From an uncultured Lachnospiraceae bacterium (GTDB lineage Bacteria > Bacillota > Clostridia > Lachnospirales > Lachnospiraceae): DNA of 57,237 bases. How positions within the stretch are numbered: position 1 is the first letter of the stretch; every line of letters begins with the position of its first letter. Shown here piece after piece: positions 45,572 to 54,675 of this stretch. The notes under the pieces were generated by a model, which was not told the DNA's origin, did no database searches, and saw nothing but the letters and a program-made list of their open reading frames with translations. Made by a program: the position numbers and the translations under genes. The stretch lies in the NCBI GenBank assembly GCA_902779505.1, contig CACZBZ010000009.1, positions 1 to 57,237 of the forward strand. The letters run 5' to 3'.

Positions 45572-46732
45572 ATGGTTAGTGAATCTGGCCCCAAAAAGAA
45601 AATAGCAATAATCGGTGCGTCCTACCTGCAGTTACCTTTGATCCAAAAAGTGCAGGAACTCGGTATGGAGGCGCATGTATTTGCATGGGCCGCTGATGAT
45701 GTCGGGGAAAAAGAAGCTGATTATTTTTACCCGATAAGTATTGTCGAAAAAGAACAGATTCTAAAAAAGTGCAGAGAAATAAAGATAGATGGGATATGCA
45801 GTATTGCCTCAGATCTAGCTGTAGGAACCATCAATTACGTTGCGGATAGAATGAATCTCTGCGCCAATTCTATGGAATCTACGGAGATAAGTACCAACAA
45901 GGCAAAGATGAGAGAAGCTTTCTGGAAACATGAAGATCCTTCTCCAAAATTTTTATTTGTTGGTCATGAAACTCCCGCAGATGACATTCTACTATCTGAT
46001 TTTAGTTATCCGGTCATTGTTAAACCCGTTGACAGGTCAGGCAGTCGTGGCGTTTCACTTGTCATGAATCGATACGAGTTGAATGAAGCAGTTGAAAGGG
46101 CACGAAGAAATGGTTTTTTGAAAGATATTCTGGTTGAAGAGTTTGCGAAAGGCAAAGAATTCTCCGTCGAATGCATCAGTTATAAAGGTACACACACAAT
46201 GCTTGCCATTACTGAAAAATTCACAACAGAAGCCCCCCACTATATTGAAGTAGGTCACTTTGAACCTGCGGATATAGATACCGAACTGAATAACAAGATA
46301 AAGAATACCGTCTTCCACGCTTTGGATACATTAAAAATACAAAATGGGGCTTCTCATACAGAAATTAAGATTTTCGAAGGACAGATTAAAATAATCGAAA
46401 TCGGTGCCCGTATGGGCGGTGATATGATAGGTAGTTCTCTGGTGCCTTTGTCAACAGGAGTTGATTTTGTAAAGGCTGTCATTGACATTGCACTTGGAAA
46501 AGAACCCAATCTTAAGGGAATGTCTCCTTCAAAGGCTGCGGGAATACGTTTTATTCTCACAGATGATGATATTAAAGCTTACACCGCTATCAAAGCAAAA
46601 TATGCCGCTAGTATCCTGGAAGAGAATATCCCTGAAAAAATTGAAGGTGACGTATCAGACTCTTCTGAACGATTTGGCTATTATATTTTCCAAGGAGAAA
46701 AGAGAGACGATCTCATCCCTCTTCTTCCTTGA
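45572..46732 (+). CDS. ATP-grasp ligase
   Basis: A 386-residue ATP-grasp enzyme of the PurK/carbamoyl-phosphate-synthase-like type. The N-terminal pre-ATP-grasp domain starts KIAIIGASYLQLPLI; the ATP lid has PVIVKPVDRSGSRGVSLV (about 146-163); ILVEEFAKGKEFSVECI and HTEIKIFEGQIKIIEIGARMGGDMIG carry the metal and ATP ligands. It would join a carboxylate to an amine or thiol. In this cluster the probable job is to add an amino acid or similar acid to an amino sugar (inference). Its last 20 bases overlap the convergent Maf gene. Confidence 0.87.
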   Translation: MVSESGPKKKIAIIGASYLQLPLIQKVQELGMEAHVFAWAADDVGEKEADYFYPISIVEKEQILKKCREIKIDGICSIASDLAVGTINYVADRMNLCANSMESTEISTNKAKMREAFWKHEDPSPKFLFVGHETPADDILLSDFSYPVIVKPVDRSGSRGVSLVMNRYELNEAVERARRNGFLKDILVEEFAKGKEFSVECISYKGTHTMLAITEKFTTEAPHYIEVGHFEPADIDTELNNKIKNTVFHALDTLKIQNGASHTEIKIFEGQIKIIEIGARMGGDMIGSSLVPLSTGVDFVKAVIDIALGKEPNLKGMSPSKAAGIRFILTDDDIKAYTAIKAKYAASILEENIPEKIEGDVSDSSERFGYYIFQGEKRDDLIPLLP

Positions 46733-48275
46733 TATCTTTGTACCATAAGGTGCCCTGTATATGGGCACCTTTATCTGAATAATTGACAAATCTTATGGCA
46801 GGATATCCCGCTATCATTTTTTCCAGTTCATTTCTATAAAAAACAAACTCCTGCTTGCTTGCCACTTTACCACCGTCAACACTGTCTATAAAAGGCAAAT
46901 CATTCGTATCAATTTCTTCAAGATCCATTGTTCCGGATGCATGAGAATGTCCACCCGGAAAGGCGAGATCAAGCCCTACCAGATCTATATTCTTAGCCCC
47001 CAATTCTGCAGCCACAGCAATGCTCAAAGTGGGAATAGTGGAACCTGTAGCGATCATCTTGATCCCCCTGTTATTACAATACTCAGACACCGCTTCATCA
47101 CCCTGTCCGAATACCAGATATTTATCCCCTTTATAATATTCTCCGAATTGCCAGTTGCCGGTTGAATTCAATATCAGTGTGGCAGAATGATCTACAAGTC
47201 CTTCAAAATGTCCGTAGGTTCTGTTTTGTGGATCTGCTGAAGTCACAAAGTCTGCTTTTATGCCGGCATCCGTAAGTTTTTTGTATACGGTACTTACTGC
47301 CACGATAGTCTTCTTCCCCTGATTCATTCTTATATAGTCCAGCTTCATATCAAGAGAAGGACCGGCCGCAACTATTATCCAGTCTTTTTTAAGATTGGAT
47401 CTATCTATATCATATATATTCTTACCAACATTATTTATATTTCTGTAGAAATTGCTTTCCACACTGTTTCTTAAAAAATAGTGCGATCTGCAGCTTATAT
47501 TGAAAGCAGCCAGTTTTTCCTTAACCTCACCGCCCAATCTATCAAGCATATCTTCAGAAATATAATAAGCGGTTTTCCCTGCCACACCCGCTTCCGCGTC
47601 CTCGCCGTATGCCTCAAAGAGCCTAAGCTGATCACTGTCTGTCACTATATGCAGTTTATCTTCCGGTATCCAGGACAGCACACCGTAATCAAATGCATAT
47701 TTTATTCTTTTATCATCTGTTTCGTATACATATACATCAAGACTTTCGCCGGATGCGCAAAACAGCTGCCATGGCAGATAGCCTAGGCCGCAACCCATTA
47801 TTCTACAGTTCTGTTGTCTTGGTCCATATATGCCTCTTGCTATTGTTCTTGCTTCATCCATAGGATCAAGAGTACTGTGAAGATATTTTGACGACACGGT
47901 ATTCTGCATGGTAAGAAAACCACTATCGCTGCTTAGCAGTCTGATGTCCCCTTCTGTGGCATCTATTCTTCCCCACATTTTCATGGCCTCATACATTTTG
48001 CCAAGAGCCCTTTCAAGATCATCGGCCATTAGGTTGTAACTGCCTGTTCCGTCTGTTGTATGACCACATGCTTTCTCAAAACAAGACCATATCTCATTGG
48101 CAAGTGCAGTGTTTTTGCCCGACACTTTTTCACAGAATTCTCCTATCAGATCCGAGATATCATTCCACTGCTGGCCTATAAGAGCCACATCTCCCTTGCG
48201 ACATGTCTCTATCAGTTCCTTGATACAAGGGATCAACTGCGCATATGTATATATTTCCGCTATAAAATCAATCAT
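46713..48275 (-). CDS. Motility-associated (Maf, DUF115/MptE-like) glycosyltransferase, copy 1
   Basis: A 520-residue protein. A helical N-terminal domain (about 1-110) precedes the central Rossmann-like region and the DUF115 core: VAAGPSLD (about 304-311), DPQNRTYGHFEG and GLDLAFPGGHSHASGTMD (about 440-458), ending FVNYSDKGAHIQGTLWYKD. Maf proteins add nonulosonic acid-type or other sugars to flagellin Ser/Thr. It is the last gene of the minus-strand island operon and ends tail to tail with the ATP-grasp gene. Confidence 0.9.
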   Translation of the reverse strand: MIDFIAEIYTYAQLIPCIKELIETCRKGDVALIGQQWNDISDLIGEFCEKVSGKNTALANEIWSCFEKACGHTTDGTGSYNLMADDLERALGKMYEAMKMWGRIDATEGDIRLLSSDSGFLTMQNTVSSKYLHSTLDPMDEARTIARGIYGPRQQNCRIMGCGLGYLPWQLFCASGESLDVYVYETDDKRIKYAFDYGVLSWIPEDKLHIVTDSDQLRLFEAYGEDAEAGVAGKTAYYISEDMLDRLGGEVKEKLAAFNISCRSHYFLRNSVESNFYRNINNVGKNIYDIDRSNLKKDWIIVAAGPSLDMKLDYIRMNQGKKTIVAVSTVYKKLTDAGIKADFVTSADPQNRTYGHFEGLVDHSATLILNSTGNWQFGEYYKGDKYLVFGQGDEAVSEYCNNRGIKMIATGSTIPTLSIAVAAELGAKNIDLVGLDLAFPGGHSHASGTMDLEEIDTNDLPFIDSVDGGKVASKQEFVFYRNELEKMIAGYPAIRFVNYSDKGAHIQGTLWYKDIKEEEG

Positions 48276-48291
48276 TCTTCCATTCCTGCTA

Positions 48292-48672
48292 TCAGTATTT
48301 CCCCAAATAATCCGTTCCTGTTGCTTCGCTCATTTTGGAGGCAAGTTCCTCAGCTTTATCAGCGTAAAAAAGCATAGTGTCAAAGGCTGCCAAAGTCATC
48401 TTATAAGGATTAGACTTGTATTCTGTCTGATCCATATCAAGCAATTCTTTAAAGTGATCCATTTGCCATACTATTATGTCAACCACGTTTATGCCTCCGA
48501 TTGTATTCTTACAGGCATAATCTCCATGTTCCAGGTAGTAGACATATTCTTCTGCTACGTCCTTATTTTCGGACAGCCTCCTAAGAAAGTCATCCGCATA
48601 TCCTTCATCCTCTCCGGCTCTTTTTGCTAAGATTTCTGTGTATTCCTTGAGTTTATTGTCTTCCATAAGCAT
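48292..48672 (-). CDS. Small helical protein inside the glycosylation island
   Basis: A 126-residue acidic, mostly helical soluble protein (MEDNKLKEYTEILAKRAGED..., ...GINVVDIIVWQMDHFKELLDM...). No domain is recognised. It starts two bases after the CgeB gene at 48675 ends (or six bases further at a second ATG) and is followed after 16 bases by the Maf gene, so it is co-expressed with them. A role as adaptor or chaperone for a Maf protein or flagellin is possible but unproven. Confidence 0.75.
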   Translation of the reverse strand: MLMEDNKLKEYTEILAKRAGEDEGYADDFLRRLSENKDVAEEYVYYLEHGDYACKNTIGGINVVDIIVWQMDHFKELLDMDQTEYKSNPYKMTLAAFDTMLFYADKAEELASKMSEATGTDYLGKY

Positions 48673-48674
48673 CT

Positions 48675-49841
48675 TTACTCTATTCCCGCTATTTTAGCTA
48701 TTTCAGCAAATCTTTTCTGTAATGTATTCTCAATAAGAGTCTTCTCTCTTCCGGATAAAGCAATCTTTTCACGTTTATCATCGTTCTTCAGATAATAATC
48801 CGCCAGCTCTAAAGCTTCTTCATAACTCTTATATATGAGACAATCCTTTTCATGCTCATACATATTGGCAAGTTCTTCCTGATAACTTGATAAGAGAAGG
48901 CCTCCATATCCCATAATATCAAAAGCTCTGAGGGATATCCCGGTCTCTATCGCTCGAAGATTAGGGTTAAGATTTATTTTTGAAAAATGGAATACGTATG
49001 GCATCTCAGTATAGTAGTTACAGCTGCCACATTTCTTTACACCTTCCAATTTGTCAAAAGTCTGATTCGAATATAAATATGTCTTGTATCTCCTTCCGAA
49101 CAGGTTAAGCAAGAGCAGTCTGTTTCTTCTGGTCGTCTCTGCATTAAGAGCCCATTCAACCGCACGCTTATTTACCTGCAGGGCTTGCTTTTCGTCTTCT
49201 GCCGATGCCAGATAATCGGCATTCATTGTATCGATCAGACCCGAGGTTACACACTGTTTTATAATATTCTGTCCATATATCTTTTCCTGTACACTTACTA
49301 TTTCATCTAAGACATTGGAGGTGGCCTCAGCCAGCCCGGCTTTTATATAAGGAAGCTGGGACTCATATAACCGACCGACAAAAGATATATCCGCTTCATA
49401 TTTGCTCTTAAGTCTTTCATCGAATCTGTACCTTTTTACTCTTGCGGCATTGACTCCCAAAGGAAGGTAGTAGACTCTGTCCATTCCCATATCCTTGTAA
49501 TCTTGATACTGCTTTTTGTCAAAGAGAAATATATAATTACCGGGGAAGGAAAAAGTCTCCTCCTCATGCTCAATGTTCAGAGGACAGTCACAGCACCATG
49601 CTATGTATTTGCGGTCATATTTGTGACACATCCTTGCAACAAGGGGCCAATAGTTGATGCTGATAACAAAATCATATTGATTCAGATCTACATTCTTCTC
49701 GAACCAGTCCAAAAAAGCATCATCGCACTCATTATCAGCAAATTTCCATCGGATTTCATCATGCTCAATACCGTAGTCGTTAAGCATCTCCGACAAATCT
49801 GCTGACATGTAATTGTCCCAATCATATACAAGACATTTCAT
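48675..49841 (-). CDS. CgeB-like glycosyltransferase, copy 2
   Basis: A 388-residue GT-B protein (MKCLVYDWDNYMSADLSEM...). SINYWPLVARMCHKYDRKYIAWCCDCP (about 60-87), then ADISFVGRLYESQLPY (about 149-164), then LNPNLRAIETGISLRAFDIMGYGGLLLSSYQEEL (about 305-338), matching the CgeB/DUF3880 pattern of the genes at 41.7 and 50.4 kb. The conserved middle domain suggests all three share a donor or acceptor class. It is part of a dense operon. Confidence 0.88.
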   Translation of the reverse strand: MKCLVYDWDNYMSADLSEMLNDYGIEHDEIRWKFADNECDDAFLDWFEKNVDLNQYDFVISINYWPLVARMCHKYDRKYIAWCCDCPLNIEHEEETFSFPGNYIFLFDKKQYQDYKDMGMDRVYYLPLGVNAARVKRYRFDERLKSKYEADISFVGRLYESQLPYIKAGLAEATSNVLDEIVSVQEKIYGQNIIKQCVTSGLIDTMNADYLASAEDEKQALQVNKRAVEWALNAETTRRNRLLLLNLFGRRYKTYLYSNQTFDKLEGVKKCGSCNYYTEMPYVFHFSKINLNPNLRAIETGISLRAFDIMGYGGLLLSSYQEELANMYEHEKDCLIYKSYEEALELADYYLKNDDKREKIALSGREKTLIENTLQKRFAEIAKIAGIE

Positions 49842-49852
49842 TCTTTCTCTCT

Positions 49853-50317
49853 CTATTCTTTCTCAATGCTATCTATAAATGGTATCTTAGGATAATTCTC
49901 TTTCAGATAGTCCTCAATCACGCGATCTTTTGTAAAAAAGAACATATTTATACTCATAACTTCATTCAGCCTTTTTTCATTGCTAAGCTTATCACTCTTG
50001 ATCAGATGAATCTGCCTGCAATCAATAAGGTTATAAGCCAATCCGTCTGTCAGAGTAGTCAGTTCAAAGCCCGCCAGATCATAGCTGACAAGAATATCCG
50101 GATGTTCATTTCGAATGTCCCTGCTAAAATAAGGTCTTTTATCTTTTGATGTATCAAGCATAACAATATCGCTGTTGTCACCTATACAATCCAGAGTGTC
50201 CTTTCCGAATAATCTTCCGGAATCTTCCAATCCCGATATCAGACCTGATATCCTTTCCAGATCTTTCTCTATTTCTTCTCTTGTCTCTGTTCCGTAAGTC
50301 ACTGCAACTATCTTCAT
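49853..50317 (-). CDS. Unknown Rossmann-like protein in the glycosylation island
   Basis: A 154-residue soluble protein. It opens MKIVAVTYGTETREEIEKDLE and contains HPDILVSYDLAGFELTTLTDGLAYNL and CRQIHLIKSDKL, an alternating strand/helix pattern that resembles one half of a GT-B enzyme or a small nucleotide-binding protein. It has no full donor site. It lies between two CgeB genes (11 and 44 bases from them). The function is unknown. Confidence 0.75.
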   Translation of the reverse strand: MKIVAVTYGTETREEIEKDLERISGLISGLEDSGRLFGKDTLDCIGDNSDIVMLDTSKDKRPYFSRDIRNEHPDILVSYDLAGFELTTLTDGLAYNLIDCRQIHLIKSDKLSNEKRLNEVMSINMFFFTKDRVIEDYLKENYPKIPFIDSIEKE

Positions 50318-50334
50318 AGCTCATACCCTTATAT

Positions 50335-50362
50335 CATATGGCGTCGTCCATATGTCTTTTTT
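50335..50362 (+). terminator. Plus-strand-oriented hairpin between two minus-strand genes
   Basis: CATATGG-CGTCGT-CCATATG (50335-50354) is a perfect palindromic hairpin followed by TCTTTTTTT on the plus strand only. Both flanking genes are on the minus strand, so it may stop antisense transcripts or be a processing site. Confidence 0.4.
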
Positions 50363-51495
50363 TATATCCCTGCAAGCATCTTTTCAACCTTATCTCTATA
50401 TCCGAATGCAGACCTGGCTGCCTCTCTGCCACTTAAAGCGATGGATTCACATTCTTCGGGATGAGATAGATAGTACTCCGCCTTAGCAATAGCATCATCA
50501 ATGCTTTCATACGTAATCAGGTCTTTTCCATCTGTAAAGTACTCTGCCAGCTCCGGCTGATAATTGGAGAAAAGCAAAGATCCGCTTCCCAATACATCCA
50601 GAGCTCTCAAAGGTATTCCTGATGCAATGCTTCTGAGCGTAGGGCACAGATTAAGCCTTGATGAAGCAAAGACCTCATACATCTCATCGTAGTATTTCAC
50701 AGGGCCATGGATACTCACCTTATCTGTTAATTCCGCCTTATCGGCTGTATAGATGTGAACATCATATTCTTCAGCAAGTTCATCCAAGAGAACTTTTCTC
50801 TCAAAATGAGTTATCTGAGTGGATATTGCAAAAGCAAGACCTCTTTTACTCAGTCTTACCCTGTCCTGACCGATCTTCCTGTATGATTCATTAAGCATAT
50901 CCACCATATCATCGCTTATGCTGCTTTCAAGGATATTGCAGCCGTATAGTCCCAGCTGAACATGAAGGAGTGCATCAATATATCCTTTTATATAGTCTTC
51001 GGCAGGATACATAAGGGTAGGAAGATCAGATGAATATAGCTTGCCTACAAAAGACACATCCCGCTTAATCCGGTGTGAAAGGCCAAGTCTGTCTATTCTT
51101 TCCACGTTGACTGCCAATGACATATGACAGACTCTCGAATATCCCTTCAAGTTGTAATCAGCGACTTCCTGCCTGTCAAAGAGGAAAATATGATTGGTAT
51201 CGTAAGAAAAATAATTCTGCATCCTCTCATCCAGAGGTGAATCATATGACCATGATACGTATGGAAGCCCCTTTTCCTTGCATGCTTTGGCCACAAGTGG
51301 GAAAAAATTGACGCTGAATACCAGATCATAAGCCTTCTTCTCAAGTTCGTAGCTGAATCTGTCGTCAAAATAATCATCCTTGTATCTGTCTGCAAAGTGA
51401 TAATAGATAGTATGGACTTCATGCCCCAGACTCTCCATAGCATCTTTTACATCCCTATATGTGAAACTGCCCATATCAAAAAACAGAATTCTCAT
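50362..51495 (-). CDS. CgeB-like glycosyltransferase, copy 3
   Basis: A 377-residue GT-B protein with MRILFFDMGSFTYRDVKDAM at the start (GGGAG precedes the ATG), FSVNFFPLVAKACKEKGLPYVSWSYDSP (about 60-87), RDVSFVGKLYSSDLP (about 145-159) and LCPTLRSIASGIPLRALDVLGSGSLLFSNYQPEL (about 290-323). It is closest in style to the 41.7-kb copy (NYQPELAE is shared). Cytoplasmic; no membrane segment. Confidence 0.88.
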   Translation of the reverse strand: MRILFFDMGSFTYRDVKDAMESLGHEVHTIYYHFADRYKDDYFDDRFSYELEKKAYDLVFSVNFFPLVAKACKEKGLPYVSWSYDSPLDERMQNYFSYDTNHIFLFDRQEVADYNLKGYSRVCHMSLAVNVERIDRLGLSHRIKRDVSFVGKLYSSDLPTLMYPAEDYIKGYIDALLHVQLGLYGCNILESSISDDMVDMLNESYRKIGQDRVRLSKRGLAFAISTQITHFERKVLLDELAEEYDVHIYTADKAELTDKVSIHGPVKYYDEMYEVFASSRLNLCPTLRSIASGIPLRALDVLGSGSLLFSNYQPELAEYFTDGKDLITYESIDDAIAKAEYYLSHPEECESIALSGREAARSAFGYRDKVEKMLAGI

Positions 51496-51527
51496 ATCTT
51501 TTCTCCCAATCAGACTGCAATAGATCT

Positions 51528-53072
51528 TCAGTCAACAGCCTGCCATTTTGTTCCTTTGATGTCCGCTCCGGATGAGTAGTTAACATAACTCACACCCTTA
51601 TTTTGGAAGATTATTTCTTCCAATTCAGCCAGATAGCTTACAAACAGCTCGCTTGTTGGAATCATCTCCCCTCTTACGCTTTTTACTCTGGGCCCTGCTG
51701 TAATATCAACCGACTCTTCATCCATTGTTCCACCCGCGTGACTCATTCCGGTGGGAAAAGCAAGATCAACGCCTATAAACCCCACCTCTTTTGCCCCCAG
51801 ATATAGGGCTGCCGACAGTGCGGCAACAGCCACATCAGAGCCAAGATTCATGGGATTTATCCCCTTCATACGACAATAATCTTCAGTGAGATAACTGCCT
51901 TCTCCAAAGAGGAGATATTTCTTCCCTTTATAATTTTCAGCAAGCTCCCAGGCAGCAAAAGCATTCAGAAGCAATGTCGGTCTGTATTCCGTGATTCCAT
52001 CCAGTTGTCTGAAGGTTCTGCTTTGAGGATCTGTTATAATCACATAATCAGGAATAATATCTTCCTGCAGCATTCTCTTGTAGATGGTTCCCACCGCAAT
52101 AATAGTCGTATCCTCTTTGCTGCTCTTTAGTAGATCTTTTCTGTCATCAAAGGATGGACCTGCTCCGACTATTAGCCATTTCTTTTTTAACGGCGCCGTG
52201 TCAATATCGGCGATATTCCCTGCTACATTGGTCCTGTTTCTGTAGAAATTACGTTCCAGCATATCTCCATATGCTATTCTGGTATTTACCTCCTGACATA
52301 TTGCGGGCACCTCATCTTCACACTCGTTCATGAGTTCCAGCATTGTGTCTTCATAATAATAGTAGCCTGTGGTCCCTCCACTGCTTTCATCTTCATATCC
52401 CTTATATTCGTCTAAAAGTTTCTTTACATCTTTTTCAATCCTTATGCTGAGCCTATCCTCCGGTATATATGAAAGCACACCGTAATCTTTGGCCATATTA
52501 ATAAAAGTCTCATCTTTATCAAATATCACAATATCAAGACTTCCTTCGGCTAAACAGTACAGTTGATAAGCCAGATATCCCAGTCCGCATCCCATTATAT
52601 GGAATCTTCGAAAACGTGGGGAGTATACCTTGCAAGCCTGATTATAAGCCTCCCACATGGGGTCAATGAGACTGTGCCATTGATAACCGTCTCTTATCCT
52701 CTGTAAACTAAGATAACCGCTTTTGCTGCTTACCAGACTATATCCTGTATCTTCAATATCTATTGTTCCAAATAATCTAATCGCATCATAAAGGTCAGGA
52801 ATTATCTCTTCTAACCCATCAGCCATCTTTATTTGATCAGATTGGTCATCGGTTGAAAATGAGCAGGTTTCCTGAAATTTCGTCCACAATCTGCTGCCCA
52901 TATTATTGTCAGTTGATGCTATTTTTCTGCAAAATGATGCTATAAGCTCAGAAATATCGGTCCATGAATTCTCGATTGATTCCCCCTGTCTGTTTCGGAG
53001 ATTCAGAATCAATTCTTTGACAATTGGTATTACTTGAACATATTCATATAATTCACTTATCTCGGGAAGCAT
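51528..53072 (-). CDS. Motility-associated (Maf, DUF115) glycosyltransferase, copy 2
   Basis: A 514-residue protein with AAGGAG before the ATG. The architecture equals copy 1: helical N-terminus, GCGLGYLAYQLY (about 158-169), then the core with VGAGPSFDDRKD (GAGPSFD, a slight variant), DPQSRTFRQLDG, and GVDLAFPTGMSHAGGTMDEE, ending YVNYSSGADIKGTKW. The motif TTGYYYYEDTM lies between the halves. It is one of four diverged paralogues in tandem, which suggests different sugars or acceptor sites. Confidence 0.9.
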   Translation of the reverse strand: MLPEISELYEYVQVIPIVKELILNLRNRQGESIENSWTDISELIASFCRKIASTDNNMGSRLWTKFQETCSFSTDDQSDQIKMADGLEEIIPDLYDAIRLFGTIDIEDTGYSLVSSKSGYLSLQRIRDGYQWHSLIDPMWEAYNQACKVYSPRFRRFHIMGCGLGYLAYQLYCLAEGSLDIVIFDKDETFINMAKDYGVLSYIPEDRLSIRIEKDVKKLLDEYKGYEDESSGGTTGYYYYEDTMLELMNECEDEVPAICQEVNTRIAYGDMLERNFYRNRTNVAGNIADIDTAPLKKKWLIVGAGPSFDDRKDLLKSSKEDTTIIAVGTIYKRMLQEDIIPDYVIITDPQSRTFRQLDGITEYRPTLLLNAFAAWELAENYKGKKYLLFGEGSYLTEDYCRMKGINPMNLGSDVAVAALSAALYLGAKEVGFIGVDLAFPTGMSHAGGTMDEESVDITAGPRVKSVRGEMIPTSELFVSYLAELEEIIFQNKGVSYVNYSSGADIKGTKWQAVD

Positions 53073-53123
53073 TTTTCGGTTCTCCTTATATCAGTCTGTG
53101 GTTCATATGATTGCAGGAATTAA

Positions 53124-54665
53124 TTAATCAACGTCTTTGTACCACACTGCCCCTTTTATAAGGGCTCCTTTGTTAGAATAATTTACGAACTTCACAGAAG
53201 CATTATCAGCTATCAGTTCTTCTATTTCTTCTCTGTATTCACACATCAGCTTATCGGCATACACACTTTCTCCATCTACCGATTCTACCGCTACGCATTC
53301 ATCTGTATCTATAGCCGAGCAGTCCATGGTTCCTTTCACATGTGACATTCCCCCGGGAAATCCCATGTCCGCTCCCACCAGATTGATTCTATCCGCTCCA
53401 AGTTCTATGGCAGCTCTGATTGCGAGTATGGTTACACTGCCACCTAATTTCAGTGTCTTTATTTTCCTGTCAGCAAAGTATTCTTCCACATATGAAAAGG
53501 AGCCTGAGGGATAAATATATTTTTCACCTTTGTATTTTGCACTGAATTTCCAATTGGATGTAATTGTCATAATCAAAGGCGTGTCAGTGTTCTCAACCCC
53601 TTCTAGGTGTCCATAGGTTCTGTTCTGTGGATCGATTACTGCTATGTAATCCGGAATTATACCGTAAGACAGCAGTTTTTTGTATACTGTACTTGCTGCT
53701 ATAACTGTATATCTATCTCTGTTATTCTTTATAAAATCAATCTGATCATCAAGGGATGGCCCTGCTGCAACTATTATCCATTCTTTTTTTAATGAACTGT
53801 TATCAATATCATATATTGTTTTTTGCAGATTTCTCTTGTTGATAACGAAATTTCTCCGGGTTATTTCTTTAAAGAAAAGCTCGGTTTTGCTATTAAATAT
53901 AAACTTATCCAATACACTTCTATAGTTTTCAGAGAACTCTTCTAACATCTCGTCATATACATAATATCCGGTTGAGTATTCTCCGGAGCTTTCAACAGTT
54001 GAAAAACCGTCCAAAAGTTCCTCTTCTTTAAGATCTGTATAAATGTGAAGTCTGTTCTCATCTATCCAGGAAAGCACACCGTAATCCAATGCAAGTCGGA
54101 CTTGATCCTTATCGGGATTATATATGTAGATATCAATATCTTCATCATACAGGGTATATAATGCATAAGCTAAATAGCCCATCTCACATCCGATTATCTT
54201 AAAATGCTCATATCCCGGATCATACAATTTCTCTGCACACTTCACAGCCTCCCACATTGGATCTATACAACTGTTAAGGTATTTCCCTGTAGTATTGTCC
54301 TGAAGTATTAAAAAGCCTGAATCACTGCTTAATATACGATATCTGCCCTCAGTAACGTCAATTGTTCCGAATATTTTCAGGCACTGATATATGTAGGGAA
54401 GCATTCTTTCAAGATTATCCGCTAAAAGCTCATTATTACCATTGGATGACGAGTCAAATGCCTTCTTGAATTCAAGCCACAATTTGGATCCGGCCGCTTT
54501 ATCGATCATAGCAATGCCTTTGCATAAGGCAGCTATATGCTCAGTAAAAGGATTGTACATTCTCTCCAGGCTCTTGAAGTCCTTTTGCCTTGTAAGTTCA
54601 ATTACTTTTTTGATTTCAGCAACCAGCTTCACATGCTCATATAATTCTTCAATAAAATCCACCAT
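53124..54665 (-). CDS. Motility-associated (Maf, DUF115) glycosyltransferase, copy 3
   Basis: A 513-residue protein. The start is the ATG at 54665 with GAGG eight bases before it; a TTG two codons upstream is less likely. The core has VAAGPSLDDQID, DPQNRTYGHLEGVEN and GADMGFPGGMSHVKGTMD, and ends FVNYSNKGALIKGAVWYKD. It is closest to copy 1 in these motifs. It starts ten bases after the end of copy 4, in one transcript. Confidence 0.9.
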   Translation of the reverse strand: MVDFIEELYEHVKLVAEIKKVIELTRQKDFKSLERMYNPFTEHIAALCKGIAMIDKAAGSKLWLEFKKAFDSSSNGNNELLADNLERMLPYIYQCLKIFGTIDVTEGRYRILSSDSGFLILQDNTTGKYLNSCIDPMWEAVKCAEKLYDPGYEHFKIIGCEMGYLAYALYTLYDEDIDIYIYNPDKDQVRLALDYGVLSWIDENRLHIYTDLKEEELLDGFSTVESSGEYSTGYYVYDEMLEEFSENYRSVLDKFIFNSKTELFFKEITRRNFVINKRNLQKTIYDIDNSSLKKEWIIVAAGPSLDDQIDFIKNNRDRYTVIAASTVYKKLLSYGIIPDYIAVIDPQNRTYGHLEGVENTDTPLIMTITSNWKFSAKYKGEKYIYPSGSFSYVEEYFADRKIKTLKLGGSVTILAIRAAIELGADRINLVGADMGFPGGMSHVKGTMDCSAIDTDECVAVESVDGESVYADKLMCEYREEIEELIADNASVKFVNYSNKGALIKGAVWYKDVD

Positions 54666-54675
54666 AGCCAATTCC

